Notes under the pieces: model-generated
Database searches by the model: none
Told to the model about the DNA's origin: nothing
What the model saw: the letters and a program-made list of their open reading frames with translations, nothing else
NCBI GenBank assembly: GCA_944325545.1
Contig: CALVAM010000013.1
Coordinates: 1-64,000, forward strand
Direction of reading: 5' to 3'
From: Candidatus Gastranaerophilales bacterium
GTDB taxonomy: Bacteria > Cyanobacteriota > Vampirovibrionia > Gastranaerophilales > Gastranaerophilaceae
DNA: 64,000 bases
Shown: piece by piece, positions 25,537-35,385 of the stretch
How the letters are laid out: every line of letters begins with the position of its first letter
Position numbering within the stretch: the stretch's first letter is position 1
Position numbers and translations under genes: made by a program

Positions 25537-26340
25537 ATGTTAGATAAGGCTTGTGAGTATATTAAAAATGTTATAGAGGATTTTAAACCTGAAATCGGGA
25601 TTATTCTAGGTTCAGGTCTTGGAGATTTAGCTGATGAGTATTGCGAAAAAGCGATTTCTTATTCAGAAATTCCAGGATTTGAAGCATCAACTGTTTCAGG
25701 ACACAAAGGAAGGTTAGTTTTTGCAAAAATAAACGATAAAAAAGTTGTTATGATGCAAGGAAGATTCCATTTTTATGAAGGACATTCTATTCAAAAAGTT
25801 GTTTTCCCTATAAAAGTTATGAAAAAATTAGGAGTAGAAACTCTTATTGTAACTAACGCTGCTGGTGGAGTAAACGCTAAATTCAAACCTTCTGATTTAA
25901 TGATAATAACAGACCACATTAACCATATGGGAGTAAATCCTTTAATTGGTCCAAATGATGATTCAATGGGAGAAAGATTCCCTGATATGAGTAATATCTA
26001 TACAGTAGAATATGTAGAACTTGCAAGAAAGATTTCTAAAAAGCTTGGAATAGATCTTCAAGAAGGTGTTTATATGGCTTTCACAGGTCCGTCTTATGAA
26101 ACTCCTGCAGAAGTTAAAATGGCTCGAGTTATCGGTGCAGATGCTGTTGGTATGTCAACTGTGCCGGAAGCTGTTGTTGCTTCTTGGGCAAAGATGAAAG
26201 TAATCGGATTAAGTTGTATTTGTAATTCTGCAGCTGGAGTAAGTACTGTTGGACTTTCTCATGAGGATGTTATTCAAGCTGCAAATGTGGCTAAAGAAAA
26301 GTTTAAAAGTTTAGTTAAAGAAATTATAAAAGAATTATGA
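25537..26340 (+). CDS. punA: Purine nucleoside phosphorylase
   Basis: 267 residues, PNP family I (trimeric PunA/XapA type), cleaving purine nucleosides with phosphate. Motifs: phosphate loop ILGSGLGDLADEY, VSGHKGRLV, MQGRFHFYEGH and TNAAGGVN, with the base-site region MSTVPEAVVA. An upstream in-frame ATG at 25486 exists, but GGGAG about 10 nt before the ATG at 25537 and the family N-terminus favour 25537. The stop overlaps the start of rqcP (ATGA). Confidence 0.93.
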   Translation: MLDKACEYIKNVIEDFKPEIGIILGSGLGDLADEYCEKAISYSEIPGFEASTVSGHKGRLVFAKINDKKVVMMQGRFHFYEGHSIQKVVFPIKVMKKLGVETLIVTNAAGGVNAKFKPSDLMIITDHINHMGVNPLIGPNDDSMGERFPDMSNIYTVEYVELARKISKKLGIDLQEGVYMAFTGPSYETPAEVKMARVIGADAVGMSTVPEAVVASWAKMKVIGLSCICNSAAGVSTVGLSHEDVIQAANVAKEKFKSLVKEIIKEL

Positions 26341-26582
26341 GATTAGATAAGTTTTTAAAAGTATCAAGACTTATAAAAAGAAGAACTGTTGCTAATACTG
26401 TTTCAGAAATGGGAAGAGTATTAGTTAACGGTAATCCTGCAAAACCGGCAAAGCAATTAAAAGTTGGTGATGTTATTGAAATTGAGTACTCTAATAGAGT
26501 AGAAAAAGTAGAAGTGCTCGTTATTCCTACAGGCAATGTGAGTATACAAGAGGCTTCAAGTTTATATAAGGAAATTGAATAA
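26337..26582 (+). CDS. rqcP: S4-domain RNA-binding protein, RqcP type
   Basis: 81 residues, almost entirely an S4 domain: MRLDKFLKVSRLIKRRTVAN ... GRVLVNG ... AKQLKVGDVIEIEY. This closely matches RqcP (YabO), which stabilises P-site tRNA on obstructed 50S subunits during C-terminal alanine tailing by RqcH. Hsp15 is the alternative but normally carries a longer C-terminal extension. Coupled to punA by an ATGA overlap and followed 3 nt later by the VTT protein gene. Confidence 0.85.
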   Translation: MRLDKFLKVSRLIKRRTVANTVSEMGRVLVNGNPAKPAKQLKVGDVIEIEYSNRVEKVEVLVIPTGNVSIQEASSLYKEIE

Positions 26583-26585
26583 ACT

Positions 26586-27188
26586 ATGCACGAAATATTT
26601 GTAACGATGAATAATTGGTTTCAGGCTATGGGAGTACAAGGACTTGCTATAAATTCTTGTGTAGAAAGTTTCTTTTTAGTGCCTCCACCTGATATTTTGC
26701 TTATTGCTATGGATTTAGCTAAACCTGAAAAAGCATTATATTACGCAACTGTATGTACAATAGCTTCCGCAGTAGGAGGTGCTATTGGATATTTGATAGG
26801 AAAATTCGGAGGACGTCCGGTTTTTAATTTTCTATTCAGAAAAAATCACGATAAATTCGATGCCGTAGAGAAAATGTATAAAGAATATGGTTCTTTTGCT
26901 GTATTTTTCTCAGCGTTTACTCCTATTCCTTATAAAATTTTTACTATCGCAAGTGGAATTTTAGATATGAATTTTATAAAATTCTTTCTAGCAAGTTTTG
27001 TAGGACGTGGTGCTAGGTTTTTTCTTGTTAGTATTGTTTTAATGTTCTTTGGTGAAACTGTAAAAAAATACTTAGAACTTGTAATTTTAGCTGTTACTGT
27101 TCTTATAGTTTTGTTTTGCGTCGTTATATATAAAAAACGACATTCTTTAATAAGAGTAAAGGAAGAGGTTGATAATGCCGATAATTAA
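26586..27188 (+). CDS. DedA/YqaA-type VTT-domain membrane protein
   Basis: 200 residues with about 4-5 membrane helices. A conserved VTT (SNARE-associated) core is visible: ESFFLVPPPDILLIAM, GAIGYLIGKFGG, FFSAFTPIPYKIFTIASGIL and FLASFVGRGARFF, with the re-entrant-loop Pro and Arg residues. DedA-family proteins take part in lipid flipping and envelope homeostasis; the substrate is unknown here. It is in the punA-rqcP run and overlaps yjbQ by 14 nt. Confidence 0.82.
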   Translation: MHEIFVTMNNWFQAMGVQGLAINSCVESFFLVPPPDILLIAMDLAKPEKALYYATVCTIASAVGGAIGYLIGKFGGRPVFNFLFRKNHDKFDAVEKMYKEYGSFAVFFSAFTPIPYKIFTIASGILDMNFIKFFLASFVGRGARFFLVSIVLMFFGETVKKYLELVILAVTVLIVLFCVVIYKKRHSLIRVKEEVDNADN

Positions 27189-27591
27189 TGATCAATTTAC
27201 AATTAATACACAAGGAAACAATGATATTATTGATATAACAAAACACGTACAAAACTGTGTTTATCAAAAAGAATTAAAAGATGCTCTTGTTTGTATATCT
27301 GTTCAAGGCAGTACCTCTGCAGTTACTACTATAGAATTTGAAAGAGGTTTGGTGCAGGATTTAAAAGAAGCCCTAGAGAGAATCGCACCTACTGGTATAG
27401 AATATCATCATGATGAAATCTGGCATGATGGAAACGGTTATGCCCATGTTAGAGCCGCTCTTGTTGGTAACTCTGTCAACATTGCGTTGAAAGATGGACT
27501 TCTTAATTTGGGTACTTGGCAACAGGTTGTATTACTCGACTTTGATAATAAACCTCGTTCAAGAAATATTACAGTACAAATAATTTATTAA
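27175..27591 (+). CDS. yjbQ: YjbQ/UPF0047 family protein
   Basis: 138 residues of the UPF0047 fold (QGSTSAVTTIEFERGLVQDL ... EIWHDGNGYAHVRAALVG ... GTWQQVVLLDFDNKPRSR). The His/Asp-rich pocket is conserved. Family members have been described as having thiamine-phosphate-synthase-like activity, but the physiological role is unclear. A TTG two codons earlier is also in frame; GAAGAGG just before the ATG at 27175 sets this start. It overlaps the end of the VTT gene. Confidence 0.85.
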   Translation: MPIINDQFTINTQGNNDIIDITKHVQNCVYQKELKDALVCISVQGSTSAVTTIEFERGLVQDLKEALERIAPTGIEYHHDEIWHDGNGYAHVRAALVGNSVNIALKDGLLNLGTWQQVVLLDFDNKPRSRNITVQIIY

Positions 27592-27603
27592 TAGAAGGAT
27601 TCT

Positions 27604-28320
27604 ATGTTAAATTTATACATAACATCAGCAAATAAAAAAGAAGGCAAAACATTCTTAACCGCAGGTATTGCAGGAACTATGCAATCTTTAGGATATTCTA
27701 CTTGTGTTTATAAACCTATTCAAACTTCAGGTATTGAACACAATGGTTTTATGCAATCTCCCGACTTAACTTTTACAAAAACCATTGATCCTTACATTGA
27801 TACACATTTTTCATATTTATATAAATCAAATTTAGAACCTTTAATCGCTTCAGAATTGGAAAATGAACCAATTGATATAGATTTAATCAATAGTGAATAT
27901 TCAAGATTATTAACAATGTCTGATTGTACTCTTTTAGATGGAGATAGCGGTCTTTTAAGTCCTCTTGCTCCAAATATACAAACTGTTGATTTAATTAAAA
28001 AACTTCAAATACCTGTGTTATTTGTTTTAACTCCAAGAGAAGATTCTATAAACGATACTCTTTTGTCAATATATGCAGCTCAAGAAAAAGGAGTTGAAAT
28101 TAGAGGAGTTATTATTAATAATATTTATGAAGATTGCTCTAAGTCTCTTTTGAACGCTATTCCGAGAGTTGTAGAAGAATATACCAATATTAAAATTTTA
28201 GGCCTGATTCCGCATTTAAAACAAAATTTTTCGCCAGAAGATTTGATTACAATAATATTAAACGGGATTGATATTGAAAGTGTCTTCAATGTTAAAATAG
28301 AAAAATTGGATCAGGGTTAA
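27604..28320 (+). CDS. bioD: Dethiobiotin synthetase
   Basis: 238 residues of BioD type. The P-loop is TSANKKEGKTFLTAG, followed by the lysine in YKPIQTSG, and the substrate-binding DGDSGLLSP corresponds to the family's E-G-A-G-G motif. It makes dethiobiotin from DAPA, CO2 and ATP in biotin synthesis. No other bio gene is in the window. An AGAAGG lies ~6 nt before the ATG. rsmD begins 1 nt after its stop. Confidence 0.82.
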   Translation: MLNLYITSANKKEGKTFLTAGIAGTMQSLGYSTCVYKPIQTSGIEHNGFMQSPDLTFTKTIDPYIDTHFSYLYKSNLEPLIASELENEPIDIDLINSEYSRLLTMSDCTLLDGDSGLLSPLAPNIQTVDLIKKLQIPVLFVLTPREDSINDTLLSIYAAQEKGVEIRGVIINNIYEDCSKSLLNAIPRVVEEYTNIKILGLIPHLKQNFSPEDLITIILNGIDIESVFNVKIEKLDQG

Positions 28321-28321
28321 A

Positions 28322-28828
28322 ATGATTATTACTGCAGGTATTTATAAAGGTAGAAAAATAATAGCTCCTGATGAAAAAATCACTCGTCCGACACTTTCTA
28401 AAGTTAGAATGGGAGTTTTTAATACTTTATTTTCTATAATGGGTGAATTTGAAAATAAAACCTTTCTTGATGTATTTGCAGGTTCAGGAATTATGGGGTT
28501 AGAAGCTCTTTCAAGAGGTTTTAAGCTCGTAAAAGGGTTTGAAAAAAATCCGAAAGTATTCGAAATATTAAAGAAAAATTACTCTAATCTCAATATAAAA
28601 CCTAATATTATTTTAGGAGATAGCTTAAAATTATTAAAAAAAGAATCCGATTTCGATGTCATATACATAGATCCACCATACAAAAGCGGTATTTATCTTG
28701 ATGTTATTAATTTAATCAATAATGGGTTAATTATTTTAGAACATGATGAAATTTTAAATTTATCTGATTTTAATTTAATAAAACAAAAAAATTATGGCGG
28801 AAAATTTGTATCTTTTCTCTATAAATAA
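28322..28828 (+). CDS. rsmD: 16S rRNA (guanine966-N2)-methyltransferase
   Basis: 168 residues. The RsmD signature is clear: MIITAGIYKGRKIIAP, RPTLSKVRMGVFNTLF, the SAM-binding DVFAGSGIMGLEALSRG and the catalytic DPPY. It methylates G966 of 16S rRNA in the 30S head. Directly follows bioD; murC starts 64 nt later with its own RBS. Confidence 0.92.
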   Translation: MIITAGIYKGRKIIAPDEKITRPTLSKVRMGVFNTLFSIMGEFENKTFLDVFAGSGIMGLEALSRGFKLVKGFEKNPKVFEILKKNYSNLNIKPNIILGDSLKLLKKESDFDVIYIDPPYKSGIYLDVINLINNGLIILEHDEILNLSDFNLIKQKNYGGKFVSFLYK

Positions 28829-28892
28829 ATAAAATTATTATTGTAAATAATAGTGTATTTATACTATAATGTTCTAAAGTATTGGAGAGATT

Positions 28893-30242
28893 ATGGGAAA
28901 ATATCATTTTATTGCAATTGGTGGAATTGGGATGAGCGGACTTGCCAAATATTTACTGGAAGATGGGAATATTGTTTCCGGTTCTGATATTTCTGATTCA
29001 AAGTATGTTGAAAAATTAAGACATTTAGGAGCTGAAATTTCTATCGGTCACAATAAAGATAATGTACCTAACGATGCTATAGTTATTAAAAGCACAGCAA
29101 TAAGAGATAACAATCCTGAAGTTATTAGAGCAAAAGAATTGGGTTTAGAAATTTATCATAGATCTGATTTATTAGCAGAAATTTCAACTAAAGCTCAACA
29201 AGAAGGCAAAATTTTTATTGGTTTTTCTGGAACTCATGGTAAAACAACAACAAGCGGCTTAGCTTCTTTTGTTCTTGAGAAAGCTGATTTAAATCCTTCT
29301 TTCGTAGATGGTGGCATTATTCCTGAAATCAGTACAAATGCTCAACATAAAAACGGCAAATACTTTATTGCAGAACTTGATGAAAGTGATGGAACAATTA
29401 CAAAATATCATCCCGATATTTTAGTAATAAATAATCTGGAAGAAGATCATTTGGATTTTTATAAAAATGGTATTAGTGACATAGTTAAAACATTTAATCA
29501 AGCTATTTCTCAATCTAAAAAAGTTATTGTTAATAATGATAATACAGGGGTAAATCTATTATCAGGGGAATTTGTTACATATGGATTAAAAAATGCTGAC
29601 TATATAGCAAAGAATATAACTTATGAAAAAAACAGTACAAAATTTGATATTTTATACAAGAATCAAATTTTAATTTCCCTAGAGATAATATTATCAGGAA
29701 TGCATAATGTTTATAACACATTGGCAGTAATTGCAGCTTTAAATGAAGCAGGAGTAGATTTAAGAAAAATCAAAGATTATTTTAAAGAATTTACAGGAAT
29801 GGGCAGAAGGTTTGAAAAAGTTTGTGAATTTTCCGGAATAGAAGTTTATGACGATTATGCACACCACCCTACAGAAATTAAAGCTACTCTTGATGCGGCA
29901 GCACAAAAATTTGGCAAAGAAAATGTCGTAGCAGTTTTTCAACCTCATAGATATACTCGTTTAAAAAGTCTATGGAATGAATTTAAAACATCTTTTAATC
30001 AAGCTGGCAGAGTTATTATAACTGACGTTTATGCAGCTTCTGAAGATGAAATAAAAGACATAACTGGCGAAAATTTTGCAAAAGAAATTTGTAATGGTGA
30101 ATATATGGGTGGAAGTATTTCTGAAGTTGCAAAGAAATTACTACCAACACTACAATCTGAAAATGTTGTAGTTGGGCTAGGTGCAGGTACTATTACAAAT
30201 TTAGGAAAAGAATTAGAAAAGGCGGTTTGCGTTGCTAATTAA
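28893..30242 (+). CDS. murC: UDP-N-acetylmuramate--L-alanine ligase
   Basis: 449 residues. The Rossmann start HFIAIGGIGMSGLA, ATP loop GTHGKTTTSG (~113-122), DESDGT and the C-terminal domain with YDDYAHHPTEI and FQPHRYTR are all typical. It adds L-Ala to UDP-MurNAc in peptidoglycan precursor synthesis. GGAGAG precedes the ATG. The last 11 nt overlap murB. Confidence 0.96.
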   Translation: MGKYHFIAIGGIGMSGLAKYLLEDGNIVSGSDISDSKYVEKLRHLGAEISIGHNKDNVPNDAIVIKSTAIRDNNPEVIRAKELGLEIYHRSDLLAEISTKAQQEGKIFIGFSGTHGKTTTSGLASFVLEKADLNPSFVDGGIIPEISTNAQHKNGKYFIAELDESDGTITKYHPDILVINNLEEDHLDFYKNGISDIVKTFNQAISQSKKVIVNNDNTGVNLLSGEFVTYGLKNADYIAKNITYEKNSTKFDILYKNQILISLEIILSGMHNVYNTLAVIAALNEAGVDLRKIKDYFKEFTGMGRRFEKVCEFSGIEVYDDYAHHPTEIKATLDAAAQKFGKENVVAVFQPHRYTRLKSLWNEFKTSFNQAGRVIITDVYAASEDEIKDITGENFAKEICNGEYMGGSISEVAKKLLPTLQSENVVVGLGAGTITNLGKELEKAVCVAN

Positions 30243-31143
30243 AGAAAATTTTGAGATAAAAAATTTAACAACATATAAAATTGGCGGAATAGTAAAAAAA
30301 GTCTATTTCCCTGAAACTCTAGAAGAATTTACTGAGCTTTTAAGGAGTTTAGAAAATTATATAGTTTTGGGCAGTTGTTCTAATGTTTTAATTTCTTCTA
30401 ACGGCTATGACGGAAATATTATAATTACATCAGAAATGAAAAATTATGAAATTAAAGGTACACGAGTTTATGCTGATTGTGGAGTAAAAGGACCGCTTTT
30501 AGCTCAAAAAACTAGCGAGGCTTCTTTAAGTGGTTTTGAATTTATGATAGGTTTTCCCGGAACTATCGGGGGAGATTTATATATGAATGCAGGAGCACAC
30601 GGACAATGTATTTCTGATGTTTTAATCTCTTGTTGTTTATTTGATAGAGAAAATAAAGAAATAATTTTTATGCAAAAACAAGAAATGGATTTTTCTTATA
30701 GACATTCTATTTTACAGACAGGCAGGTATGTTTTACTTTCTGCAGAATTTGAATTAAAAAAACTTCCTAAAGAAGACATAAAATCTCTATTAGACAGAAA
30801 TTTAAATTTTAGAAAATCAATACAACCTACTCTTGCGACTCCAAATGCCGGAAGCGTTTTTAAAAATCCTGAAAACGATTCTGCTGGTAGACTGTTGGAC
30901 AAAGCAGGTGTTAAAAATTTTGAAACTGACAAAGTTAAAGTATGGGATAAACACGCAAATTTTTTAATAAATAAAGGAAATGCTACATCTTTAGATATAT
31001 TAGAAATGATGGTTAAAATGCAAAAAGCTGTTAAAGATACATATACTATAGATTTAACTCCGGAAATTATTTTTATAGGAGATAAAACAGAAAAAGAGGA
31101 AGAATTATGCAATATACTATACAAGATAAAAATGCTAAAATAG
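30232..31143 (+). CDS. murB: UDP-N-acetylenolpyruvoylglucosamine reductase
   Basis: 303 residues. FAD-binding elements (LGSCSNVLIS, GFPGTIGGDLYMNAGAHG), the catalytic serine region AGSVFKNP and a C-terminal glutamate (TPEIIFIG) identify MurB. It reduces UDP-GlcNAc-enolpyruvate to UDP-MurNAc. The start is TTG inside murC (11-nt overlap), with AAAGGCGG upstream; no ATG fits the family N-terminus. The 3' end overlaps ddl by 37 nt. Confidence 0.94.
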   Translation: MLIKENFEIKNLTTYKIGGIVKKVYFPETLEEFTELLRSLENYIVLGSCSNVLISSNGYDGNIIITSEMKNYEIKGTRVYADCGVKGPLLAQKTSEASLSGFEFMIGFPGTIGGDLYMNAGAHGQCISDVLISCCLFDRENKEIIFMQKQEMDFSYRHSILQTGRYVLLSAEFELKKLPKEDIKSLLDRNLNFRKSIQPTLATPNAGSVFKNPENDSAGRLLDKAGVKNFETDKVKVWDKHANFLINKGNATSLDILEMMVKMQKAVKDTYTIDLTPEIIFIGDKTEKEEELCNILYKIKMLK

Positions 31144-32048
31144 CTGTTCTATGCGGTGGAATGTCATCTGAAAGAGAAATATCACTTAGATCAGGTAAAA
31201 ATTGTTTAGAAGCATTAAAAAGATTAGGTTACAAAAATTCTCAAATCGTGGATGTTACTGAAAATGTAATGAATGATCTAAAAGGTTTTGATTATGCCTA
31301 TAACACATTACACGGTAAATTTGGCGAAGATGGATGTATCCAAGGCGTTTTAGAAATTCTAAAAATACCTTACACAGGATGCGGAGTTATGTCCAGTGCA
31401 ATTTGTATGAATAAAGAATATACAAAAAAAGTACTTAAAACAGAAAATTTACCTTTAATTAAATCTGTTTATTTGTTAAAAGGTGAAAATCCTGTAAAGA
31501 AAGTTTTAGAAGCAGACTTATCTTATCCATTAATGGTAAAACCTGTAAGTGAAGGTTCTAGCTTTGGAATGAGTAAAGTTAATTGTGACGGAGAATTATA
31601 TGACGCTATCGCTGAAGCCAGAAAATACAATTCTGAAATACTAATTGAAGAGTATTTAGAAGGTATTTGTGCTACAGTAGGGGTTTTAGAAAAAGATGGT
31701 AAACCTTTCGCTACAGAAATACTAGAATTAAGACCCAAAAAAGAATGGTATGATTATGAAGCTAAATACACTAAGGGTATGACTGAATTTATATTACCTG
31801 CAGAAATTTCTGAAGAAATGACTAACAAGGTAAAAAAATATGCAATTGAAGCCTTCAAAGTCTGTAACTGTTCAGGAGTTTCAAGAGTTGACTTTTTAAT
31901 AGTTAATAATATACCATACATCTTAGAAATCAATACTAATCCTGGAATGACTGATACAAGTGACTTACCGGCTCAAGCTAAAGTTTGTGGTATTGATTAT
32001 GATAACTTAGTATTACTTATTTTAAATAGTGTAGGTTTGAATAAATAA
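31107..32048 (+). CDS. ddl: D-alanine--D-alanine ligase
   Basis: 313 residues, ATP-grasp fold. Motifs: CGGMSSEREISLRSG, TLHGKFGEDG, the lysine and GSSFGM loop (VKPVSEGSSFGMSKV), and the metal-binding EINTNPGMTDTS. It makes the D-Ala-D-Ala dipeptide for MurF. Agrees with the D-Ala-type Ddl rather than D-Lac. AGAGGAAG precedes its ATG within murB; its stop overlaps the ftsQ start (TAATG). Confidence 0.95.
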   Translation: MQYTIQDKNAKIAVLCGGMSSEREISLRSGKNCLEALKRLGYKNSQIVDVTENVMNDLKGFDYAYNTLHGKFGEDGCIQGVLEILKIPYTGCGVMSSAICMNKEYTKKVLKTENLPLIKSVYLLKGENPVKKVLEADLSYPLMVKPVSEGSSFGMSKVNCDGELYDAIAEARKYNSEILIEEYLEGICATVGVLEKDGKPFATEILELRPKKEWYDYEAKYTKGMTEFILPAEISEEMTNKVKKYAIEAFKVCNCSGVSRVDFLIVNNIPYILEINTNPGMTDTSDLPAQAKVCGIDYDNLVLLILNSVGLNK

Positions 32049-32896
32049 TGTCAAATGAAGATTCTCCAAGATATAATCAAAAACGACGTTTACAACAAGC
32101 CCAAATGCAAAGACGAATTCGTCAATCACAAAGAAGATTGACAAAATTAAGAGCTCTTTGCAAATTATTTATTACTGTTTTTATTATATTTTTGGCATTT
32201 TTTATACTAAAACTTCCACAATGGAGGTTACATAAAAATGCATTTGATAATATAGATAATTCTGCTTTAGAAATTGTTAATAATAGAATCGTACCGTCTC
32301 AAAAGATTTTATCAGCTCTAAGAAGAAATCAAGTATCTACAAAACCTATTTTCTTAGTCAAAACGGATAATCTTAAAAACAGTATAAAACAACTTGAGCC
32401 AATAAGAGATGTTTATATAAGAAGGTATTGGTTTCCGGCAAGATTACAAATTATTGTAATAGAAAGAACCCCTGCCATAACTATTTCCCCTGACATAGAT
32501 GTCGCTCCTATTGCTTTTTTCTCTACAGATGGAAAGTTAATTGGACGAGATTATATGCCGTTAAGTGAGGATTATTCCGTTGTAAAAGTTATTACATATG
32601 GAAGAGGTGATGATTACAGAAATTGGGATAAATCTAAAGTTTTAAGTTTTAAAAAATTAGCAGCAGTTGTAGAAGCTGACACTGGAGAAACTGTTGAATA
32701 TATCGATTACAGAAACCCGCAAGATGTTTATGTTAAAATTCCGACTGTTAATATCAGATTAGGCAGTTTTAATGCCGGAACATATGAAAAAATACACAGA
32801 ATTCCATCTCTTTTACCTCAAGTACAAATGCTTAACAAAAAAGTTAAATATATTGATTTAAGATGGGATACAAATTATATTAAATTGGATGAGTGA
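32048..32896 (+). CDS. ftsQ: Cell division protein FtsQ
   Basis: 282 residues. A basic cytoplasmic tail (~1-36), one membrane helix (~38-54), a POTRA domain (~70-145; LEPIRDVYIRRYWFPARLQIIVIERTPAI) and a beta domain follow, the FtsQ/DivIB plan. It links early and late divisome proteins in the periplasm. Placed after ddl as in many bacterial division clusters. Confidence 0.88.
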   Translation: MSNEDSPRYNQKRRLQQAQMQRRIRQSQRRLTKLRALCKLFITVFIIFLAFFILKLPQWRLHKNAFDNIDNSALEIVNNRIVPSQKILSALRRNQVSTKPIFLVKTDNLKNSIKQLEPIRDVYIRRYWFPARLQIIVIERTPAITISPDIDVAPIAFFSTDGKLIGRDYMPLSEDYSVVKVITYGRGDDYRNWDKSKVLSFKKLAAVVEADTGETVEYIDYRNPQDVYVKIPTVNIRLGSFNAGTYEKIHRIPSLLPQVQMLNKKVKYIDLRWDTNYIKLDE

Positions 32897-34011
32897 TGCC
32901 TAAAAGTGTTTATATTCATATCCCTTTTTGTAAATCTAAATGCAAATATTGTTCATTCATTTCATTTGCTACTTTAGATTTAATACCTGCTTATATTAAT
33001 AGCTTAATTCAAGAAATAAATACTCTTTATAAAGGCGAAAAAATTAAAACTTTATATTTAGGCGGAGGAACTCCTTCTTTATTAGATTTAAACTACATAG
33101 AGAATATTATAAAAATTTTTAATTTTGATTCTGAATACGAATTAACCTTGGAATTAAATCCGGATGATGTAAATTATAATTATCTATATGGCCTGAAAAA
33201 TTTAGGAGTAAATCGATTAAGTATTGGATCTCAAACTTTTAACAATAAAATTTTAAAATTTATAGGAAGAAGGCACGATTCTAAAAGTATTATAAAATCT
33301 GTGGAATTTGCAAAAAAATGCGATTTCAATAATCTAAGTTTAGATTTAATATATGGATTACCTTATCAAAATATAAAAACATTAAAATTTGATTTAAAGG
33401 AATTTTTAAAATTAGATATCCAACATATTTCGACGTACGGTCTTAAAGTTGAAAATAATTCTTACTGGGGTAATTTTTTTGATTATGAAAATTATCAATT
33501 AAAATTTAAAGACTCAACAGTTAAGATTCCTGATAATGACATACAAGCAGAAATGTATGAATTTATTAACGAAATTTTATCAGAAAATAAATTTTATAGA
33601 TATGAAATAAGTAATTTTTCTAAAAAAGGTTTTGAATCAAAACATAATTTAAATTATTGGAATAACTCTGAATATTATGGTTTTGGAATTGCTGCACACG
33701 GCTATATTAATGGAATTCGCTATTCTAATTTTGAAAATTTCACGGATTATATCCAAAATATAGATAAAAAAAACTTTAGCCACAAGGTCACAAAAAACGA
33801 AAAACTTGAAGAAGAAATATTTTTGGGATTTAGAAAAACAGAAGGTATTAATATTTTAAACTTTAATAAAAAATTCGGACTTGATTTTCTCAATAAATAT
33901 AGAAACACTTTAGACAAATATTCAGATTACATAAACCAAACCCCTACCAATGTTAGTTTAAATCTAAAAGGAGTTTTATTGAGTAACATAATTCTTTCAG
34001 AATTTTTATAA
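32896..34011 (+). CDS. hemW: HemW-type radical SAM protein
   Basis: 371 residues. The radical-SAM cluster is C12-x3-C16-x2-C19 (CKSKCKYC), and the fourth Cys found in true HemN is missing, so this is a HemW-type heme chaperone rather than coproporphyrinogen oxidase. Other motifs: LGGGTPS, ELNPDD, RLSIGSQTF and DLIYGLPYQ. The ATG overlaps the ftsQ TGA; a GTG one codon upstream is also possible. The 3' end overlaps the convergent phosphohexomutase by 6 nt. Confidence 0.88.
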   Translation: MPKSVYIHIPFCKSKCKYCSFISFATLDLIPAYINSLIQEINTLYKGEKIKTLYLGGGTPSLLDLNYIENIIKIFNFDSEYELTLELNPDDVNYNYLYGLKNLGVNRLSIGSQTFNNKILKFIGRRHDSKSIIKSVEFAKKCDFNNLSLDLIYGLPYQNIKTLKFDLKEFLKLDIQHISTYGLKVENNSYWGNFFDYENYQLKFKDSTVKIPDNDIQAEMYEFINEILSENKFYRYEISNFSKKGFESKHNLNYWNNSEYYGFGIAAHGYINGIRYSNFENFTDYIQNIDKKNFSHKVTKNEKLEEEIFLGFRKTEGINILNFNKKFGLDFLNKYRNTLDKYSDYINQTPTNVSLNLKGVLLSNIILSEFL

Positions 34012-35385
34012 TTTATTAATATTAAAAGTATTTTTTAATATTTCAAGTTTCTCATTATTATCAGTTTCAAAATATATTCTCAACAAAGGTTCAGTACCAC
34101 TTGGACGAATTAATATCTTCGTTCTATCACCAAGCATAAGTTTTACCCCATCTTTTGTATCAATTGATGTTACTTGATACTCTCCAATTGCTTTTATATT
34201 TCTAACCTTTTCTAATATAGATTGAATTTCATCTTGACTATGAAGTTCTATATCTATTCTATTTGTATAAAATTTAGTACCTGCAATATCATATAACTGT
34301 TGTTGTAACTCTACTAAAGTTTTATTAGACATTGCCATTGCTTCTAATATAAGTAAATTAGCTAAAATACCGTCCTTTTCAGGGATATGACCTTTTATAC
34401 TTAACCCTCCGGATTCTTCCCCACCTATTATTACGTCATATTTACGCATTGCTTCTCCAACGTGTTTAAACCCAACAGGAGTTTCTATAACATCAATACC
34501 AAGCTTTTTAGCAACAATGTCGATTAGAATACTTGAACCAACAGTTTTTACAACAGAACCCATATAGCCCTTCTGAATTAAATGCTCTAATAAAATTAAT
34601 ATGACTTCATTTGGTGAAACATATTCTCCTTTTTCACTAATCACTCCAAATCTGTCAGCATCCCCATCATTTGCAAGTCCTATTGCATCGGGAGTAGATT
34701 TAACTTTTTCAATTAACTCTTTTAAATATTTAGGTTTTGGATCCGGCATGCCACCACCGAAATTGATATCATATACCATATGTAATGACTCAAACTTAAT
34801 ATTTTTAGATTTTAAAATTTTATCAAAATATCCAATTGATGCAGAATATAGACCATCAAATACAATATTTGTTTTTAACCTTTTTATACTATCAAAATCA
34901 ATTATTGAATCAAGATGCTTAAAATATTCTACTGAAAAATCAACTATTTTTATTTGCCCCTCATTATCAGCATCATCAAAAGGTAAATCAATATTTTTAA
35001 CTATTTCATTCGTAATTTCACTTGTTGCCGGACCTGCATAATCAGGAATAAATTTCATTCCTAAATATTCAGGAGGGTTATGCGAAGCCGTAAACATAAT
35101 AGCAACAGCATTTTTTATTTTCGCATTATAAGCTAAAATTGGAGTAGGAACAATTTTTTCGGAATACTCGACTGAAAAACCAATACTCTTAAGAACTTCA
35201 GCACAATAAAAAGAATATTCATCCGCACTATTTCTTGGATCATAACCTATTAAAAATTTTTTCCCAAAACCAAAATTATCCTTAACATACTTTCCAATAG
35301 CAAGCGTTGTTCTTCTAACATTATCTTTAGTAAAATCTTTGTCTAAAATAGCTCTCCAGCCGTCAGTTCCGAATTTTATAACCAT
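34006..35385 (-). CDS. Phosphoglucomutase/phosphomannomutase
   Basis: 459 residues of the alpha-D-phosphohexomutase family. The phosphoserine loop is TASHNP (Ser101), the metal loop GDADRFG, the sugar loop GGEESGG and the phosphate-binding loop RPSGTEPLLRIYFE. It interconverts hexose-1- and -6-phosphates for cell-wall and glycan precursors. The motifs fit PGM/PMM better than GlmM. Its ATG overlaps the stop of the small secreted protein upstream (TAATG). Confidence 0.9.
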   Translation of the reverse strand: MVIKFGTDGWRAILDKDFTKDNVRRTTLAIGKYVKDNFGFGKKFLIGYDPRNSADEYSFYCAEVLKSIGFSVEYSEKIVPTPILAYNAKIKNAVAIMFTASHNPPEYLGMKFIPDYAGPATSEITNEIVKNIDLPFDDADNEGQIKIVDFSVEYFKHLDSIIDFDSIKRLKTNIVFDGLYSASIGYFDKILKSKNIKFESLHMVYDINFGGGMPDPKPKYLKELIEKVKSTPDAIGLANDGDADRFGVISEKGEYVSPNEVILILLEHLIQKGYMGSVVKTVGSSILIDIVAKKLGIDVIETPVGFKHVGEAMRKYDVIIGGEESGGLSIKGHIPEKDGILANLLILEAMAMSNKTLVELQQQLYDIAGTKFYTNRIDIELHSQDEIQSILEKVRNIKAIGEYQVTSIDTKDGVKLMLGDRTKILIRPSGTEPLLRIYFETDNNEKLEILKNTFNINKL